A DNA stretch of 64,000 nt from Cellulophaga sp. L1A9 (GCF_009797025.1 NZ_CP047027.1:2170001-2234000); one strand, 5' to 3'. Shown: positions 35,335 to 45,139, counted from the first letter of the stretch. Numbers and translations: made by a program. Notes: generated from the sequence alone by a model not told the origin.

Positions 35335-37967
35335 GTGGCTTTTAATAGAAATATATTCTTAGGTTGTAAGTCTCCAAAAAGATTTTTATCCAAAGTCGCA
35401 AATAAGCCATCATTAGGGTTACCGCCGCTAGATAAGTCTTGTGACCATACCAAAAATATTTCTGAACCAGGCTTATATTCCCAACGTACCACTAAGTTAG
35501 ATCTAAATTGGGTGAATGAAAAGTCTGGATTTTCAAAGCTATAATCAGTTGTGCCATCAATATCCTCATCAATACTATAGCTACCATTGTCAAAAGAAAC
35601 CTGATTAGGCGTGTAAGATGCTATTCTATCCTCAAAATTTTTGGCTAAAGGATTCGCAATTTCTTTGAAATTTGAATAGACGCCATTAGAGACAAAAGGC
35701 TGACCCCAATACTGTATGGATAAATTAGGATTTATGGTGTAGTTTATGCGCAAAGACATACTTATGGTTTCTTGATCTACGGTTCCATTAATATATTTAG
35801 TGCCGCCATCATACGCTATGTTATCTACAAACTGTAATTGGTCTTTATTGGTTCCGTAACTAGGGTAGGCAGATATACTCAAGGCATTTATGGGTTGGTA
35901 TCTTATCCCAAACTCAATCTCATAATTTTTATACGAGTTGTCTACGCCTTTTGTACCTGATTGAAAAATGCTTAATTGTAATTTTTTTCTGCCATCAGAT
36001 TCTATCCCATTGGCATAGCTGATTTCAGAGGACTTTCGTAACCTTGGTCCGCCTCTTAATGCGAAATTATCATATTGCGTAGGCGCATAGTTGAAGCTTA
36101 CGTTTGAGAACCAATTGTTTTTCCAATTCTGCCAGCTATTGGTGTTAAATCGTAAGTTATTATGGTTACCCCCCAAATCCCAAACGCTCCAATGGTTATA
36201 GTTTATGCCTACTTTTCTAAAAGTATTGTCTGGTTTTAGTGTTTGGTACCCAACCCAAGTATAATGCCTTAAATCATCTGCTTGCCTTTGAAATCCAACA
36301 TCATTAAGTTCCAATTCTGGAGAACGCCAAGTAGCGCCAGTTTCAAATTTCCAATGACCATTACCAACTTTTCCTAATTGCATATTACCGCCTGTACCAG
36401 TTAGGGAAGTTGCATTCTCATCTACATTTAAATAACTAGTAGATGCTCTCTGAAACAAGTGGGTTATAGATTCCTGTGTTCTTGTTATGGCTTCTTTACT
36501 GCCCGTAACGTGGCTAAAAAGTAAATTGCCACCTACATACCAATCTCTATCATTCCATTGGTGTTTAAAATCAAAACCACCGGTGTATGCCGCTTCGTGT
36601 AGGAAATTTAAATTATCCGGTAAGTTGTTTCTGTTTGTAGCGGTAAACATACCGCCAATGAAGGTGTTTCGATCATTAAAATCTTTTTGTAGCCTCCCTA
36701 TAAAATAATTTGTTAGTGGTTCCACCAGCTCTTTTCTACGCGCTCCATTGTTGTCAATAACTGCATATTTTTTTGCAGTAACACTTTCTAAAACGCCAAT
36801 AGACCATCCGCTTTTAGTTTTACCGCTAAACTTAGCGGCACCAATAATTTCTGTGTTTTCTGGGTGATTTACAAATTCGCCATCTGCTGTATTCGGGTAT
36901 CCTTGCGGACTTCTTCCAATTCGTCTTGAATAAAATACATTGTCGGAGCCAAACGTATTCCCGGCTTCTGAGCGAGATACTGTGTAGTCAAAAATATTCT
37001 TGTTCTCTACAAAGAAAGGCCGCTGTTCTTCAAAGAAAATTTGAAAACCATCTAAAGCAATCGCAGAAGGATCTGCTTCTACTTGGCCAAAGTCAGGATT
37101 AATAGTTAGATCTAAAGTAAGATCATTGGTGATTCCAATTTTGGCATCTAAGCCTCCTGTAAACTTTGTGTCATTTCCTTGTTTAAACGGGTTTCCTGGT
37201 TCCGCTTCATAAGTCTCAAATTTTGCAATTGTATACGGTTGTATTTCTAACTGTTTTTGAGGTTCAATATTTAGTAATCCTTTTAAGGTGCCAAACTCAC
37301 TGGTCCAACCTGGAGTGTCTTGAGGTACCCTTTGCCATATTGAGCGCTCTTCTTCTCTAAAAAGTTTTCGCATTAATTGTAGGCCCCATTCTTGTTCTTC
37401 AGATTTACCAAATTTTAATTGACTCAGCGGAATTTTCATTTCAGCAGACCAGCCTTCAGTATCAATACTGGTTTTTGTATACCAAATAGGATTCCAGCTT
37501 TCGTCAGAATCATTCCCATTATTTGTTGAAAATTCGTCTCCTTTTACTCCTGCGGCGGTGACTATAAAGTTAAACGATGTTCGTTTATCGTTATAACTAT
37601 CAAAGAATATACCTACCCAGTCACCTTCAAAGCCATCTCTACGGGAGAGTCTCTTTACAATTTTTTCAGGAGAAATGTCTAAGCACCGGATAGCAACGTA
37701 TATGTAATTTTTGTCATAGACAATTTTAAATTTAGTTTGATGATCTGGAGCGGTATTCTCATCGGGTTGCTGTTCAATAAACGCACTATCCCATTCCACT
37801 GTATTCCATGCTTCCTCATCAATAATACCATCTATAAAAAGACTGTTCTCTGTGACTAAGGCCTTGGTGGTATATATCCGTTTAGGAATAACAGTGGTAG
37901 AATCTTGCGCATGTACATACAGCTGCACGCTAATGATTAGAAAAATACTTGTGATGGTGGCTCTCAT
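35316..37967 (-). CDS. DUF5916 outer-membrane protein with N-terminal CBM9-like domain
   Basis: 883 residues with a signal peptide (SVQLYVHAQ). Residues 30-210 form a carbohydrate-binding family-9-like domain (LFIDGIIDEEAWNTVEW, KIVYDKNYIYVAIRCLD, GWSAEMKIPLSQLKFG), followed by DUF5916, a long beta-rich barrel region with DLTINPDFGQVEADPSAI and EEQRPFFVENKNIF, ending YRFVF. The family is common in Bacteroidota and unstudied; a surface role in binding glycans or exporting material is inferred. Its 3' end lies in the 48-bp repeat. It is alone on its strand, 93 bases after the next upstream gene. Confidence 0.85.
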   Translation of the reverse strand: MRATITSIFLIISVQLYVHAQDSTTVIPKRIYTTKALVTENSLFIDGIIDEEAWNTVEWDSAFIEQQPDENTAPDHQTKFKIVYDKNYIYVAIRCLDISPEKIVKRLSRRDGFEGDWVGIFFDSYNDKRTSFNFIVTAAGVKGDEFSTNNGNDSDESWNPIWYTKTSIDTEGWSAEMKIPLSQLKFGKSEEQEWGLQLMRKLFREEERSIWQRVPQDTPGWTSEFGTLKGLLNIEPQKQLEIQPYTIAKFETYEAEPGNPFKQGNDTKFTGGLDAKIGITNDLTLDLTINPDFGQVEADPSAIALDGFQIFFEEQRPFFVENKNIFDYTVSRSEAGNTFGSDNVFYSRRIGRSPQGYPNTADGEFVNHPENTEIIGAAKFSGKTKSGWSIGVLESVTAKKYAVIDNNGARRKELVEPLTNYFIGRLQKDFNDRNTFIGGMFTATNRNNLPDNLNFLHEAAYTGGFDFKHQWNDRDWYVGGNLLFSHVTGSKEAITRTQESITHLFQRASTSYLNVDENATSLTGTGGNMQLGKVGNGHWKFETGATWRSPELELNDVGFQRQADDLRHYTWVGYQTLKPDNTFRKVGINYNHWSVWDLGGNHNNLRFNTNSWQNWKNNWFSNVSFNYAPTQYDNFALRGGPRLRKSSEISYANGIESDGRKKLQLSIFQSGTKGVDNSYKNYEIEFGIRYQPINALSISAYPSYGTNKDQLQFVDNIAYDGGTKYINGTVDQETISMSLRINYTINPNLSIQYWGQPFVSNGVYSNFKEIANPLAKNFEDRIASYTPNQVSFDNGSYSIDEDIDGTTDYSFENPDFSFTQFRSNLVVRWEYKPGSEIFLVWSQDLSSGGNPNDGLFATLDKNLFGDLQPKNIFLLKATYRFVF

Positions 37968-38060
37968 GATTGATGATTATGCATGAAAGACTTATGCTAT
38001 TTTTAATCGTTACAGGAGCGTATGTATTTTAAGATATTTTTAACGTTTATGATGTGGAGT

Positions 38061-39596
38061 TTATTTTGATGATTCTTCTTTTGCTGTATATGTTTTTATT
38101 GCTTGATTGGGTTCTATGATGTTGTATCCCTTCCAAAACTCAGGATCATAACGGGTTAAGTACGTGGGCGTAATTTTATTGTCAAAATTTTTACCTTCAA
38201 AAGTACTGCTGCTAATTTCTTCGGTATTGTAAATTACAATTTCATAGCTATTAATGTTTGTCGCAGCAAAATCAAAATCTAATGATAATTCGTTTTGTCT
38301 ATTCTTTCCTTTAACTACTTTATTGTATTCAATTATTTTTAAAGGACGTTTTGCGCCACCCATTCCGCCGTGTTCTTTTTCAATATATCTAAGGTTGTAT
38401 TTGTTATCGGTTCCTTTATAAAAAATCATTTTGCCTTTATCTAAATAGTCATTCATAAATACCCCTAGTAGTTTAAATGATTTTAAAGATTTTACGTTTT
38501 CATAATCTACTCGTACTATGGCAAAATCATCTGCATTTACATAAAGAGTTCCTTTATAATCGGCATTGCCGTTAGGAACAAAATCTAAGATATATACAAT
38601 ATCTTGACCTAGATATGTGAGTTCACGAATGGAGAAATCATACTTTCGAGATTTTGACAAGAAATTAAGCTTGGAATCATCCATAAAAAACAGATCTTCA
38701 TAAAGGGTCGATATTTTATTCGCTCTACCTGCCGCAAAATGTAACTTCTGTTCTTCTTTGCGTTTTTTATCTTCCTCTAATTTCTTATTTAATGCGGCTA
38801 CGTCACTAGAATCTATTTGTGTTTTAAAAAGTTCGTCATTATCAATTTTAGTTCCAAATAAGCCCGATTTAATTTTTAAATAAGAGTCTGGTTTTACATT
38901 CTCTTTTAGAATTTTCTCCATGCGCTCTTCTAATTGATCAAGGTTTATTTCACTGTTTTTGTCATACATTTTAGAGGCCTTGATGACATCAATTTTTTGT
39001 TTTTCGTTGTTGTAATTTCCATACAGATCACAGAGTACTTCTACGTAATAATCATCACTTCGGGGCACAGAGCTTATGATTTCATCAACAAAATTCTTAT
39101 TGAAAGCATCAATGGTAGATTCAAAATTTGAATAATTAGTTCTGTTTAAATATTGGTGGTAGTGCTCTCTAAAAAAGAGTCTTTTTTTGGTAAATGATTT
39201 GGTATAGTTCTTATCTACGTTATCTTTTATAAAATCTACAATCTCATCTGCAGAATAGTTTTTGTTAGAAACAATTACGTTTTTTAATTCAATATTTTGT
39301 GGACTTAGCACTAGTATAGAGTCTTTAAATTCTCCTAAGGTAGTTTTAAACGTTTTGTAACCCATACTAGAAACAAATAAGGAATCTGTCTCTTTGTTTT
39401 TGGCATCTAGGAGAATATTAAAACCACCTTCTCCATTGGTAATTACGCCCATGTCATCTGCAAATTGTATGGTTGCAAATGGTACAGGTTCTTGGGTAAT
39501 AGAATCTATAACTTTTGCGCTAATAGTTTGTGCAAAGTTATAGTTCACAGAAAATATTAAAATAAAAAAGAATCCAAGTGTAGTAGTTTTGATCAT
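38061..39596 (-). CDS. CarboxypepD_reg-like domain protein, secreted
   Basis: 511 residues: signal peptide (SVNYNFAQ), an N-terminal CarboxypepD_reg-like domain (SAKVIDSITQEPVPFATIQFA, GGFNILLDAKNKETDSLFVSSMGYKTF in part), then about 400 residues that look like an outer-membrane-linked domain found in many flavobacterial proteins (FFREHYHQYLNRTNYSNFEST and DFVPNGNADYKGTLYVNADDFAIVRVDYENV, in pieces). Function unknown. No TonB plug or barrel is present, so it is not a transporter. Confidence 0.72.
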   Translation of the reverse strand: MIKTTTLGFFFILIFSVNYNFAQTISAKVIDSITQEPVPFATIQFADDMGVITNGEGGFNILLDAKNKETDSLFVSSMGYKTFKTTLGEFKDSILVLSPQNIELKNVIVSNKNYSADEIVDFIKDNVDKNYTKSFTKKRLFFREHYHQYLNRTNYSNFESTIDAFNKNFVDEIISSVPRSDDYYVEVLCDLYGNYNNEKQKIDVIKASKMYDKNSEINLDQLEERMEKILKENVKPDSYLKIKSGLFGTKIDNDELFKTQIDSSDVAALNKKLEEDKKRKEEQKLHFAAGRANKISTLYEDLFFMDDSKLNFLSKSRKYDFSIRELTYLGQDIVYILDFVPNGNADYKGTLYVNADDFAIVRVDYENVKSLKSFKLLGVFMNDYLDKGKMIFYKGTDNKYNLRYIEKEHGGMGGAKRPLKIIEYNKVVKGKNRQNELSLDFDFAATNINSYEIVIYNTEEISSSTFEGKNFDNKITPTYLTRYDPEFWKGYNIIEPNQAIKTYTAKEESSK

Positions 39597-39805
39597 AGTG
39601 TTGTTTTAAGTGAGCCAAAACAAAACAAGGAATAGAAAGGCATTAAATAAGCAACTTTTTGATTTTCTTATGAGCTATTTAATACTTATTTAACTGTTTT
39701 GAAGGCTTGATGACTTTTATTATTTTGGTCATCTTCTCTAAAACAATAGACGCAACTATGTTAGGAATAGTTGCCTCAAGAGGCAATTATTTTTAATTCT
39801 TTTGA

Positions 39806-39955
39806 TTAATGACAACCACAGTCGCTACTACCACAACTTTTCGAGGATTGTTTTTTTGACGAAAAAAGTCTTTTCGGCAAGAAATATTTCTTGATAACGT
39901 ATCCCGCAGCTAGAGCTAGGGTTGTATACATGAGTATGTTTTGCAGTACGTCCAT
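39806..39955 (-). CDS. FeoB-associated Cys-rich membrane protein (49 aa)
   Basis: A very short gene. ATG at 39955, TAA at 39806-39808, 49 residues. One helix (ILMYTTLALAAGYVIKKYF) is followed by a basic segment and a Cys-rich tail, SCGSSDCGCH, matching the FeoB-associated Cys-rich family (Pfam FeoB_associated). It starts one base after the stop of feoB (TAATATG), so it is translated with feoB. It plausibly helps Fe(II) handling or FeoB assembly at the inner membrane; the exact role in the family is not settled. Confidence 0.88.
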   Translation of the reverse strand: MDVLQNILMYTTLALAAGYVIKKYFLPKRLFSSKKQSSKSCGSSDCGCH

Positions 39956-39956
39956 A

Positions 39957-42194
39957 TTATTTTAATATTTGATATGCGATTAGAGATACAATATAAGCAA
40001 ATACACTCATGAAAACTAATTGTGCCATAGGCCATTTCCAGGTATTTGTTTCTTTTTTTACTACAGCTAGAGTACTTGCACATTGCATAGCGAAAGCGTA
40101 GAAGAGTAATAGTGATATTCCAGAAGCAAGATTAAATAAAGGCTTTTGTGTCACTGGGTTTATTTCTGCAGCCATACGATTTGTGATCGTTTCTTCCTCA
40201 TCACTCCCCACGCTATAAATGGTGGCTAAAGTTCCAACAAAAACTTCACGAGCGGCAAAAGATGTTAGAATAGCAATACCAATCTTCCAGTCATAACCTA
40301 AAGGTTCTACAATAGGTGTAATGGCTTTACCCATATACCCCATATATGAGTTTTCTAATTTAAAGCTAGATATTTCTTGCTTCTTGGCGTGCTCAAATAA
40401 ATTTACAGATTTAATGGCAATAGAATCTGCTAAAGCAGTTTGATTAATGCGGTATGATTTTTTAATAATACTATCGTTTAACGCTTTTTCGTAGCTTGCT
40501 AATTCTGTGGCAATAGCATGTTGATTATAGTCTGATAATCCGGAAGTATTAATTTTATTTCCAATAATTTCTTCGGCATTTGTAAATGCATCCGAAGAAC
40601 CATTAGATCCTAAAAACCATAGTATTATAGAGATTGCTAAGATGATTTTTCCGGCTCCAAAAACAAAGCTTTTCGTTTTTTCTAAAACAGTATATGCCAC
40701 ATTCTTCAAAAGTGGAAGCTTATAATTAGGCATTTCAATAACAAAAAACGACTTGCTTTTAATTTTCAATATTTTATTCAAAATCATTGCAGAAAAAATG
40801 GCAGTGAAGAATCCTAATAAATAAAGCAACATTAGGGTTAGCGCTTGATAACTAAGTCCAAAAAAGCGTCCATCAGGGATGACAAGGGTAATTATTATTA
40901 AATACACAGGCAATCTTGCGGAGCATGTTGTGAAAGGAGTCACTAGAATAGTGATGAGTCGTTCTTTCCAATTCTCAATGGTTCTGGTTGCCATAATTGC
41001 AGGAATAGCACAGGCCGTACCCGAAATAAGGGGAACAATACTTTTACCACTTAAACCAAAAGGGCGCATAAGTCTGTCCATTAAAAAAACCACCCTGCTC
41101 ATGTATCCGGTTTCTTCTAGCAATGAAATAAATAAGAAAAGAAAAGCAATTTGAGGAATGAAAATAACAATACCACCAATACCAGAGAGAATTCCTTCTG
41201 CAATTAAATCAGTGAAGACACCGGGTGGGAGGGAATGTTCTACCCATTCCGTTGCACTCGCAAAAGAATTTTCTATAAATTCCATTGGGTAGGCACTCCA
41301 AACATAGATTGCTTGAAAAATAGTAAGTAATATCAAAAAGAAAATTACATACCCAAACACCTTATGTGTAAGTATTTTATCTAAGCCAGCTCTAAGTCCT
41401 TTAGCGGCATTTAAATCTATTTTATGAGCTTGTTTTAAGATGCCATTAATAAATTGATACCTTAAAATAGTTTCTTTTTGTTGTAATCGTTTTAGTTCAG
41501 GTTTAGATTTTGTTGCAAACGATGCGGCATTCTGATATAGCGTTTTTTCAATAGGCATAAAGTTTACGTCTTGCGTGATTACAAGCCATAATTTATAAAT
41601 ATCTTCTTTTGGAAACGCACTGCGTAATCGGTCAAAATAATCTGGAGAAATTACTGTTGCATCTATATTAGGTACAATAGAAAGCGACTTGTAGTCTAAG
41701 ATAAGCTCACGAAGTTTTTCAATTCCGATATTTTTTCGTGTACTAACTAAAGCTATTTTAGTATTTAACTTCTCTTCGAGCAGGGGAATATCTAGCGTAA
41801 TTCCTTTTCTAGACATTCTATCAGCCATATTAATAACTAATATGGTCGGAATTTTTAAATCTTTTATCTGTGTAAAGAGAAGAAGGTTTCTCTTTAAATT
41901 TTCAACATCTGCTACAACAACGGCAACATCAGGAAAATCTTTATCATTCTTATTCAATAGTAATTCTACAGCAACACTTTCATCTAATGAAGTAGTATTA
42001 AGGCTGTAGGTTCCTGGTAAATCTATAATGTGTGCTTTTACGCCTCTGGGTAATTTACAAACTCCTTCTTTTTTTTCTACAGTAATTCCAGGGTAATTAC
42101 CTACTTTTTGGTTTAATCCTGTTAACTGATTAAATACTGATGTTTTTCCAGTATTAGGGTTTCCTATTAGCGCTACCTTAATCTGTTTGCTCAT
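39957..42194 (-). CDS. feoB: Ferrous iron transporter FeoB
   Basis: 745 residues. N-terminal G domain with G1 GNPNTGKTS (residues 11-19), G3 DLPGTYSL and G4 INMAD, then a guanine dissociation inhibitor-like helical linker, two Gate motifs (GFFLILLT...; SGIGGIVIFIPQIAFLFLFISLLEETGYMS in pieces; CSARLPVYLIIITLVIP) and about eight helices. It imports Fe(II) at the inner membrane. It is slightly long owing to a roughly 80-residue hydrophilic loop (NAEEIIGNKINTSGLSDYN...) between late helices. Overlaps feoA by one base and precedes the Cys-rich protein, making the operon feoA-feoB-FeoB-associated. Confidence 0.96.
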   Translation of the reverse strand: MSKQIKVALIGNPNTGKTSVFNQLTGLNQKVGNYPGITVEKKEGVCKLPRGVKAHIIDLPGTYSLNTTSLDESVAVELLLNKNDKDFPDVAVVVADVENLKRNLLLFTQIKDLKIPTILVINMADRMSRKGITLDIPLLEEKLNTKIALVSTRKNIGIEKLRELILDYKSLSIVPNIDATVISPDYFDRLRSAFPKEDIYKLWLVITQDVNFMPIEKTLYQNAASFATKSKPELKRLQQKETILRYQFINGILKQAHKIDLNAAKGLRAGLDKILTHKVFGYVIFFLILLTIFQAIYVWSAYPMEFIENSFASATEWVEHSLPPGVFTDLIAEGILSGIGGIVIFIPQIAFLFLFISLLEETGYMSRVVFLMDRLMRPFGLSGKSIVPLISGTACAIPAIMATRTIENWKERLITILVTPFTTCSARLPVYLIIITLVIPDGRFFGLSYQALTLMLLYLLGFFTAIFSAMILNKILKIKSKSFFVIEMPNYKLPLLKNVAYTVLEKTKSFVFGAGKIILAISIILWFLGSNGSSDAFTNAEEIIGNKINTSGLSDYNQHAIATELASYEKALNDSIIKKSYRINQTALADSIAIKSVNLFEHAKKQEISSFKLENSYMGYMGKAITPIVEPLGYDWKIGIAILTSFAAREVFVGTLATIYSVGSDEEETITNRMAAEINPVTQKPLFNLASGISLLLFYAFAMQCASTLAVVKKETNTWKWPMAQLVFMSVFAYIVSLIAYQILK

Positions 42195-42439
42195 TATAAA
42201 AAGGTAGTATTATCTATTATTTCTAAATCGATGAGTTCTGCCATTGCTCTGCGGATGGCTATATGTGATCCATTTACATTGATGTAAATGGGGTCTTTAA
42301 AAGGAGCGACTTGCACTAATTCAATTTCATTTCCGGGCAAACAACCAAGTTCAAGTAACTTGATAGGCAAGATATCATCTGCAAATTCTTTGATGATGCC
42401 TCGTTCTCCGTGTTTTAATTGTGCAACTGTTTTGATCAA
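42194..42439 (-). CDS. feoA: FeoA-like protein, TTG start
   Basis: 81 residues forming one SH3-like FeoA domain: TVAQLKHGERGIIKEFA, LELGCLPGNEIELVQVAPF and PIYINVNGSHIAIRRAMAELI. The start is TTG at 42439; no in-frame ATG or GTG lies nearby, and the domain begins immediately. Partner of FeoB in Fe(II) uptake. Stop and feoB start overlap (TAATG). A 6-bp inverted repeat (ATCAAT/ATTGAT, 42435-42440 and 42451-42456) spans the start codon and could lower translation. Confidence 0.9.
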   Translation of the reverse strand: MIKTVAQLKHGERGIIKEFADDILPIKLLELGCLPGNEIELVQVAPFKDPIYINVNGSHIAIRRAMAELIDLEIIDNTTFL

Positions 42440-42468
42440 TTTTTATTTAGATTGATTTTAATTAAGAG

Positions 42469-42476
42469 CAAAAGTA
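42469..42476 (-). promoter_or_regulatory. Probable -7 promoter element of the feo operon
   Basis: Minus-strand TACTTTTG fits TAnnTTTG and ends 29 bases before the TTG start of feoA. No clear -33 element. Confidence 0.5.
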
Positions 42477-42540
42477 AGGGAAAATCAATAAAAAATATGT
42501 CTTTAAAATCATAAAAAAAGCATTTTTTTCAAATTACAGC

Positions 42541-43218
42541 TTATTTATCCTTATAAGAATCTTTCAGAATTTTTAAATCCTCCAGAAGCTTTTTAATTTC
42601 CTCAGGATTTGTGCCATCATAAGTGCCTCTAATTCTTCGCTTTTTATCAATCAACATAAAATTTTCTGTATGTATCATATCAAAAGGTCCGCCATCTCCA
42701 ACGGTCTTTACTGCCATGTAAGATTTTCTGGCTAAATCGTAAATTTGCTTTTTATCACCCGTAACTAAATTCCATTTTCTATCTACAACTCCTTTTTTTA
42801 TTGCATAGGCTTTTAATTGTGCCACAGAATCAATTTCGGGAGTAACGGAATGAGAGAGTAACATCACTTCGTCATCTTCTAAAATTTCTTTTTGTATCGT
42901 CCCCATGTTATCTGTCATAATTGGGCATATAGTAGGGCAGGTGGTAAAGAAGAAATCAGCAATATAAATTTTATCCTTGTAGGTTTCATTGGTAATGATT
43001 TCTCCATTTTGGTTTGTCAATGAGAAATCGCCAATCGTATGGTATTTTTTTACGTGGAGTAATGAAGGGTCTACCAGTTCTGGATTAAAATCTGCAGGTT
43101 GGTAAATGGGGAGTATTTTTTGTGGTTGCAGGGCGTTATAAAACAAATACATGATTACGGCAGACAAGCAGAGAAAAACAATTCCGAATAATTTATATTT
43201 TGAAAAAAAGGAACGCAT
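42541..43218 (-). CDS. SCO1/SenC-family thioredoxin-fold protein
   Basis: 225 residues with an N-terminal membrane anchor (about 11-30). The copper/redox site is intact: Cys94-Pro-Thr-Ile-Cys98 (FFTTCPTICPIM) and His183 (FDMIHTENFML). SCO proteins carry copper to the CuA site of cytochrome c oxidase, or act as thiol reductases, in the periplasm. No oxidase gene is adjacent, so the partner is unknown. Divergent from rseP. Confidence 0.92.
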   Translation of the reverse strand: MRSFFSKYKLFGIVFLCLSAVIMYLFYNALQPQKILPIYQPADFNPELVDPSLLHVKKYHTIGDFSLTNQNGEIITNETYKDKIYIADFFFTTCPTICPIMTDNMGTIQKEILEDDEVMLLSHSVTPEIDSVAQLKAYAIKKGVVDRKWNLVTGDKKQIYDLARKSYMAVKTVGDGGPFDMIHTENFMLIDKKRRIRGTYDGTNPEEIKKLLEDLKILKDSYKDK

Positions 43219-43228
43219 ATTTTTTATG

Positions 43229-43236
43229 CAAAGGTA
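43229..43236 (-). promoter_or_regulatory. Probable -7 promoter element of the SCO gene
   Basis: Minus-strand TACCTTTG, with GTTG 20 bases upstream (43257-43260). The ATG at 43218 is just ten bases further. Confidence 0.5.
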
Positions 43237-43342
43237 CTAAGGCTTTAGAAACCATTCAACCCATATTATGAGTTTGCTGCTAAATATTTCTTAAAAATTT
43301 TTGTCGAAATATAGTTTACTTTTTTTACACCTTCTAAAAGCT

Positions 43343-43350
43343 TACTTTTG
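43343..43350 (+). promoter_or_regulatory. Probable -7 promoter element of rseP
   Basis: TACTTTTG ends 28 bases before the rseP ATG. No clear -33 element. Confidence 0.5.
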
Positions 43351-43378
43351 GCGCTCAAAAAGTTAAATTTAGCACTAG

Positions 43379-44695
43379 ATGGGCGTAGTTACACAGATAC
43401 TTACCTTTATTTTAATAATATCAATTCTTGTTATTTTACATGAATTGGGGCATTTTCTTACAGCAAAATATTTTAAAGTTAAAGTAGAAAAATTCTATTT
43501 ATTTTTCGATGTCAAGTTTTCTTTATTTAAAAAGAAAATAGGGGATACGGAATACGGTATTGGATGGTTGCCATTAGGAGGTTACGTGAAAATGGCTGGG
43601 ATGATAGACGAAAGTATGGATATAGAACAAATGGAGAAAGAACCACAACCGTGGGAGTTTCGTTCTAAACCAGCTTGGCAGCGTTTAATTATTATGTTGG
43701 GCGGTGTAACCGTAAACTTTTTTCTTGCGTGGATTATTTATACAATGCTTCTAGTAACGTATGGTGATAGTTATATTCCGGCCGATAATTTGAAATACGG
43801 AATTTTGGTAGATTCCATTGGAGAAGGTATTGGATTAAAAACTGGAGATAAGATTTTGTCTATTGATGGTGTGAAGTCTAAAAAATTCACAGATGCAACC
43901 TTAGATATTTTATTGGGTGATGAGATCACGGTTGAAAGAGAAGGGCAGAAAGTTACCTTTCCTGTTCCAGATGAAGGAATTAAGCAAGTGATATCTACCC
44001 AAGGTAAAAACTTTTTAAGGTATAGACAAAAATCACTTATAGATAGTGTTGTTCCTAATTCAATAGCAGCTAAAGCAGGTATTGTTTCAGGAGATCAAAT
44101 TATATCTATAAATAATACGCCTAGTGAATACTGGAACGATTTTACCACAGCAATTAGAAGCTCAAAAGGAAAATCTATTGCTTTAGCTGTAAGTAGAGCT
44201 GATCGTGTAGAGAACTTAAACTTAATAGTACCAGAAGAAGGTATTATAGGTGTTTATTTAAATGCAGATGATTTGATAGTGACCGATGAGTATGGCTTTT
44301 TTGCGGCTATACCTGCAGGATTTAATGAAACTATTAATGTGCTAACAAAGCAGATCAAGCAGTTTAAAATTCTTTTTAAACCAAAGACAGAGGCTTATAA
44401 ATCGCTTAAAGGACCTATAGGTATTGTAGAAATGATGCCTCCACAATGGAACTGGATGTTCTTTTGGAGTTTTACAGCAATGTTCTCGGTTTGGTTGGCT
44501 TTTGTTAATTTAATACCAATACCAGCTTTAGATGGCGGACACGTAATGTTTTTACTTTATGAGATGATTTCTGGACGAGCTCCGAGTGAAAAAACTTTGG
44601 AACGTGGTCAAATAATTGGTTTTGTGATTATTATGGGCTTAATGGCTGTTGTTTTTGGTAACGATATTTGGAATATTATCAAGCGATTTTTATAA
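43379..44695 (+). CDS. rseP: Site-2 protease RseP-type RIP metalloprotease
   Basis: 438 residues. The first helix holds the zinc motif His21-Glu-Leu-Gly-His25 (LHELGHFLTAKYF); the second metal/active-site motif is ALDGGH with Asp385. Two PDZ-like regions lie between (GDKILSIDGVKSKKF and AKAGIVSGDQIISINNTP). It cuts transmembrane segments of anti-sigma factors or signal peptides in the inner membrane. In several bacteria the gene lies next to dxr and bamA; here it is not, and the next feature is a tRNA. Confidence 0.95.
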   Translation: MGVVTQILTFILIISILVILHELGHFLTAKYFKVKVEKFYLFFDVKFSLFKKKIGDTEYGIGWLPLGGYVKMAGMIDESMDIEQMEKEPQPWEFRSKPAWQRLIIMLGGVTVNFFLAWIIYTMLLVTYGDSYIPADNLKYGILVDSIGEGIGLKTGDKILSIDGVKSKKFTDATLDILLGDEITVEREGQKVTFPVPDEGIKQVISTQGKNFLRYRQKSLIDSVVPNSIAAKAGIVSGDQIISINNTPSEYWNDFTTAIRSSKGKSIALAVSRADRVENLNLIVPEEGIIGVYLNADDLIVTDEYGFFAAIPAGFNETINVLTKQIKQFKILFKPKTEAYKSLKGPIGIVEMMPPQWNWMFFWSFTAMFSVWLAFVNLIPIPALDGGHVMFLLYEMISGRAPSEKTLERGQIIGFVIIMGLMAVVFGNDIWNIIKRFL

Positions 44696-44764
44696 TATTT
44701 GACGTCAATTAAAAAAAAAATTAAAAATTCTATTTTTTTTGCTTGGCTAGTTTGAAAAAACATT

Positions 44765-44772
44765 TATATTTG
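44765..44772 (+). promoter_or_regulatory. Probable -7 promoter element for tRNA-Asn
   Basis: TATATTTG matches TAnnTTTG and ends 25 bases before the mature tRNA. CTTGG lies upstream at about 18-base spacing and may be the -33 element. Confidence 0.5.
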
Positions 44773-44797
44773 CAGCCGCTAACGCGATAGAGTACAC

Positions 44798-44871
44798 TCC
44801 TCCTTAGCTCAGCTGGTTAGAGCATCTGACTGTTAATCAGAGGGTCCTTGGTTCGAGCCCAAGAGGGGGAG
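44798..44871 (+). tRNA. tRNA-Asn (anticodon GTT)
   Basis: 74 bases. The acceptor stem TCCTCCT/AGGGGGA (one G-T pair), D-arm with AGCTCAGCTGGTTAGAGC, anticodon stem TCTGA/TCAGA with loop CTGTTAA, anticodon GTT at 44832-44834, and T-arm with GGTTCGAGCCC are all visible. Discriminator G; CCA is not encoded. Confidence 0.97.
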
Positions 44872-44882
44872 CAGAGCGACAG

Positions 44883-44913
44883 AAAGCCTTTACAGAAATG
44901 TAGAGGCTTTTTT
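44883..44913 (+). terminator. Intrinsic terminator after tRNA-Asn
   Basis: A 12-bp stem (44883-44894 against 44899-44910, one G-T pair) with a GAAA loop runs into six T. Confidence 0.9.
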
Positions 44914-45139
44914 GGTTTTATAGTATGGGCCTTCTTTATTACATTTTTGGACTCCTAAACTATTGAACTAAATTTCTTGATGGTTTAAATAAAATATCAT
45001 TCCCTTTCCAAAATTCACATACCCTTAATCAATCGTTGTAGTAGATTTATTCTGGGATTATTCTTTGAATACCGTCATGTTCTCTTGATAATAAATTATC
45101 TTAGTTTATCAACTTAGAAATAAACTCAAAATTTAAATC

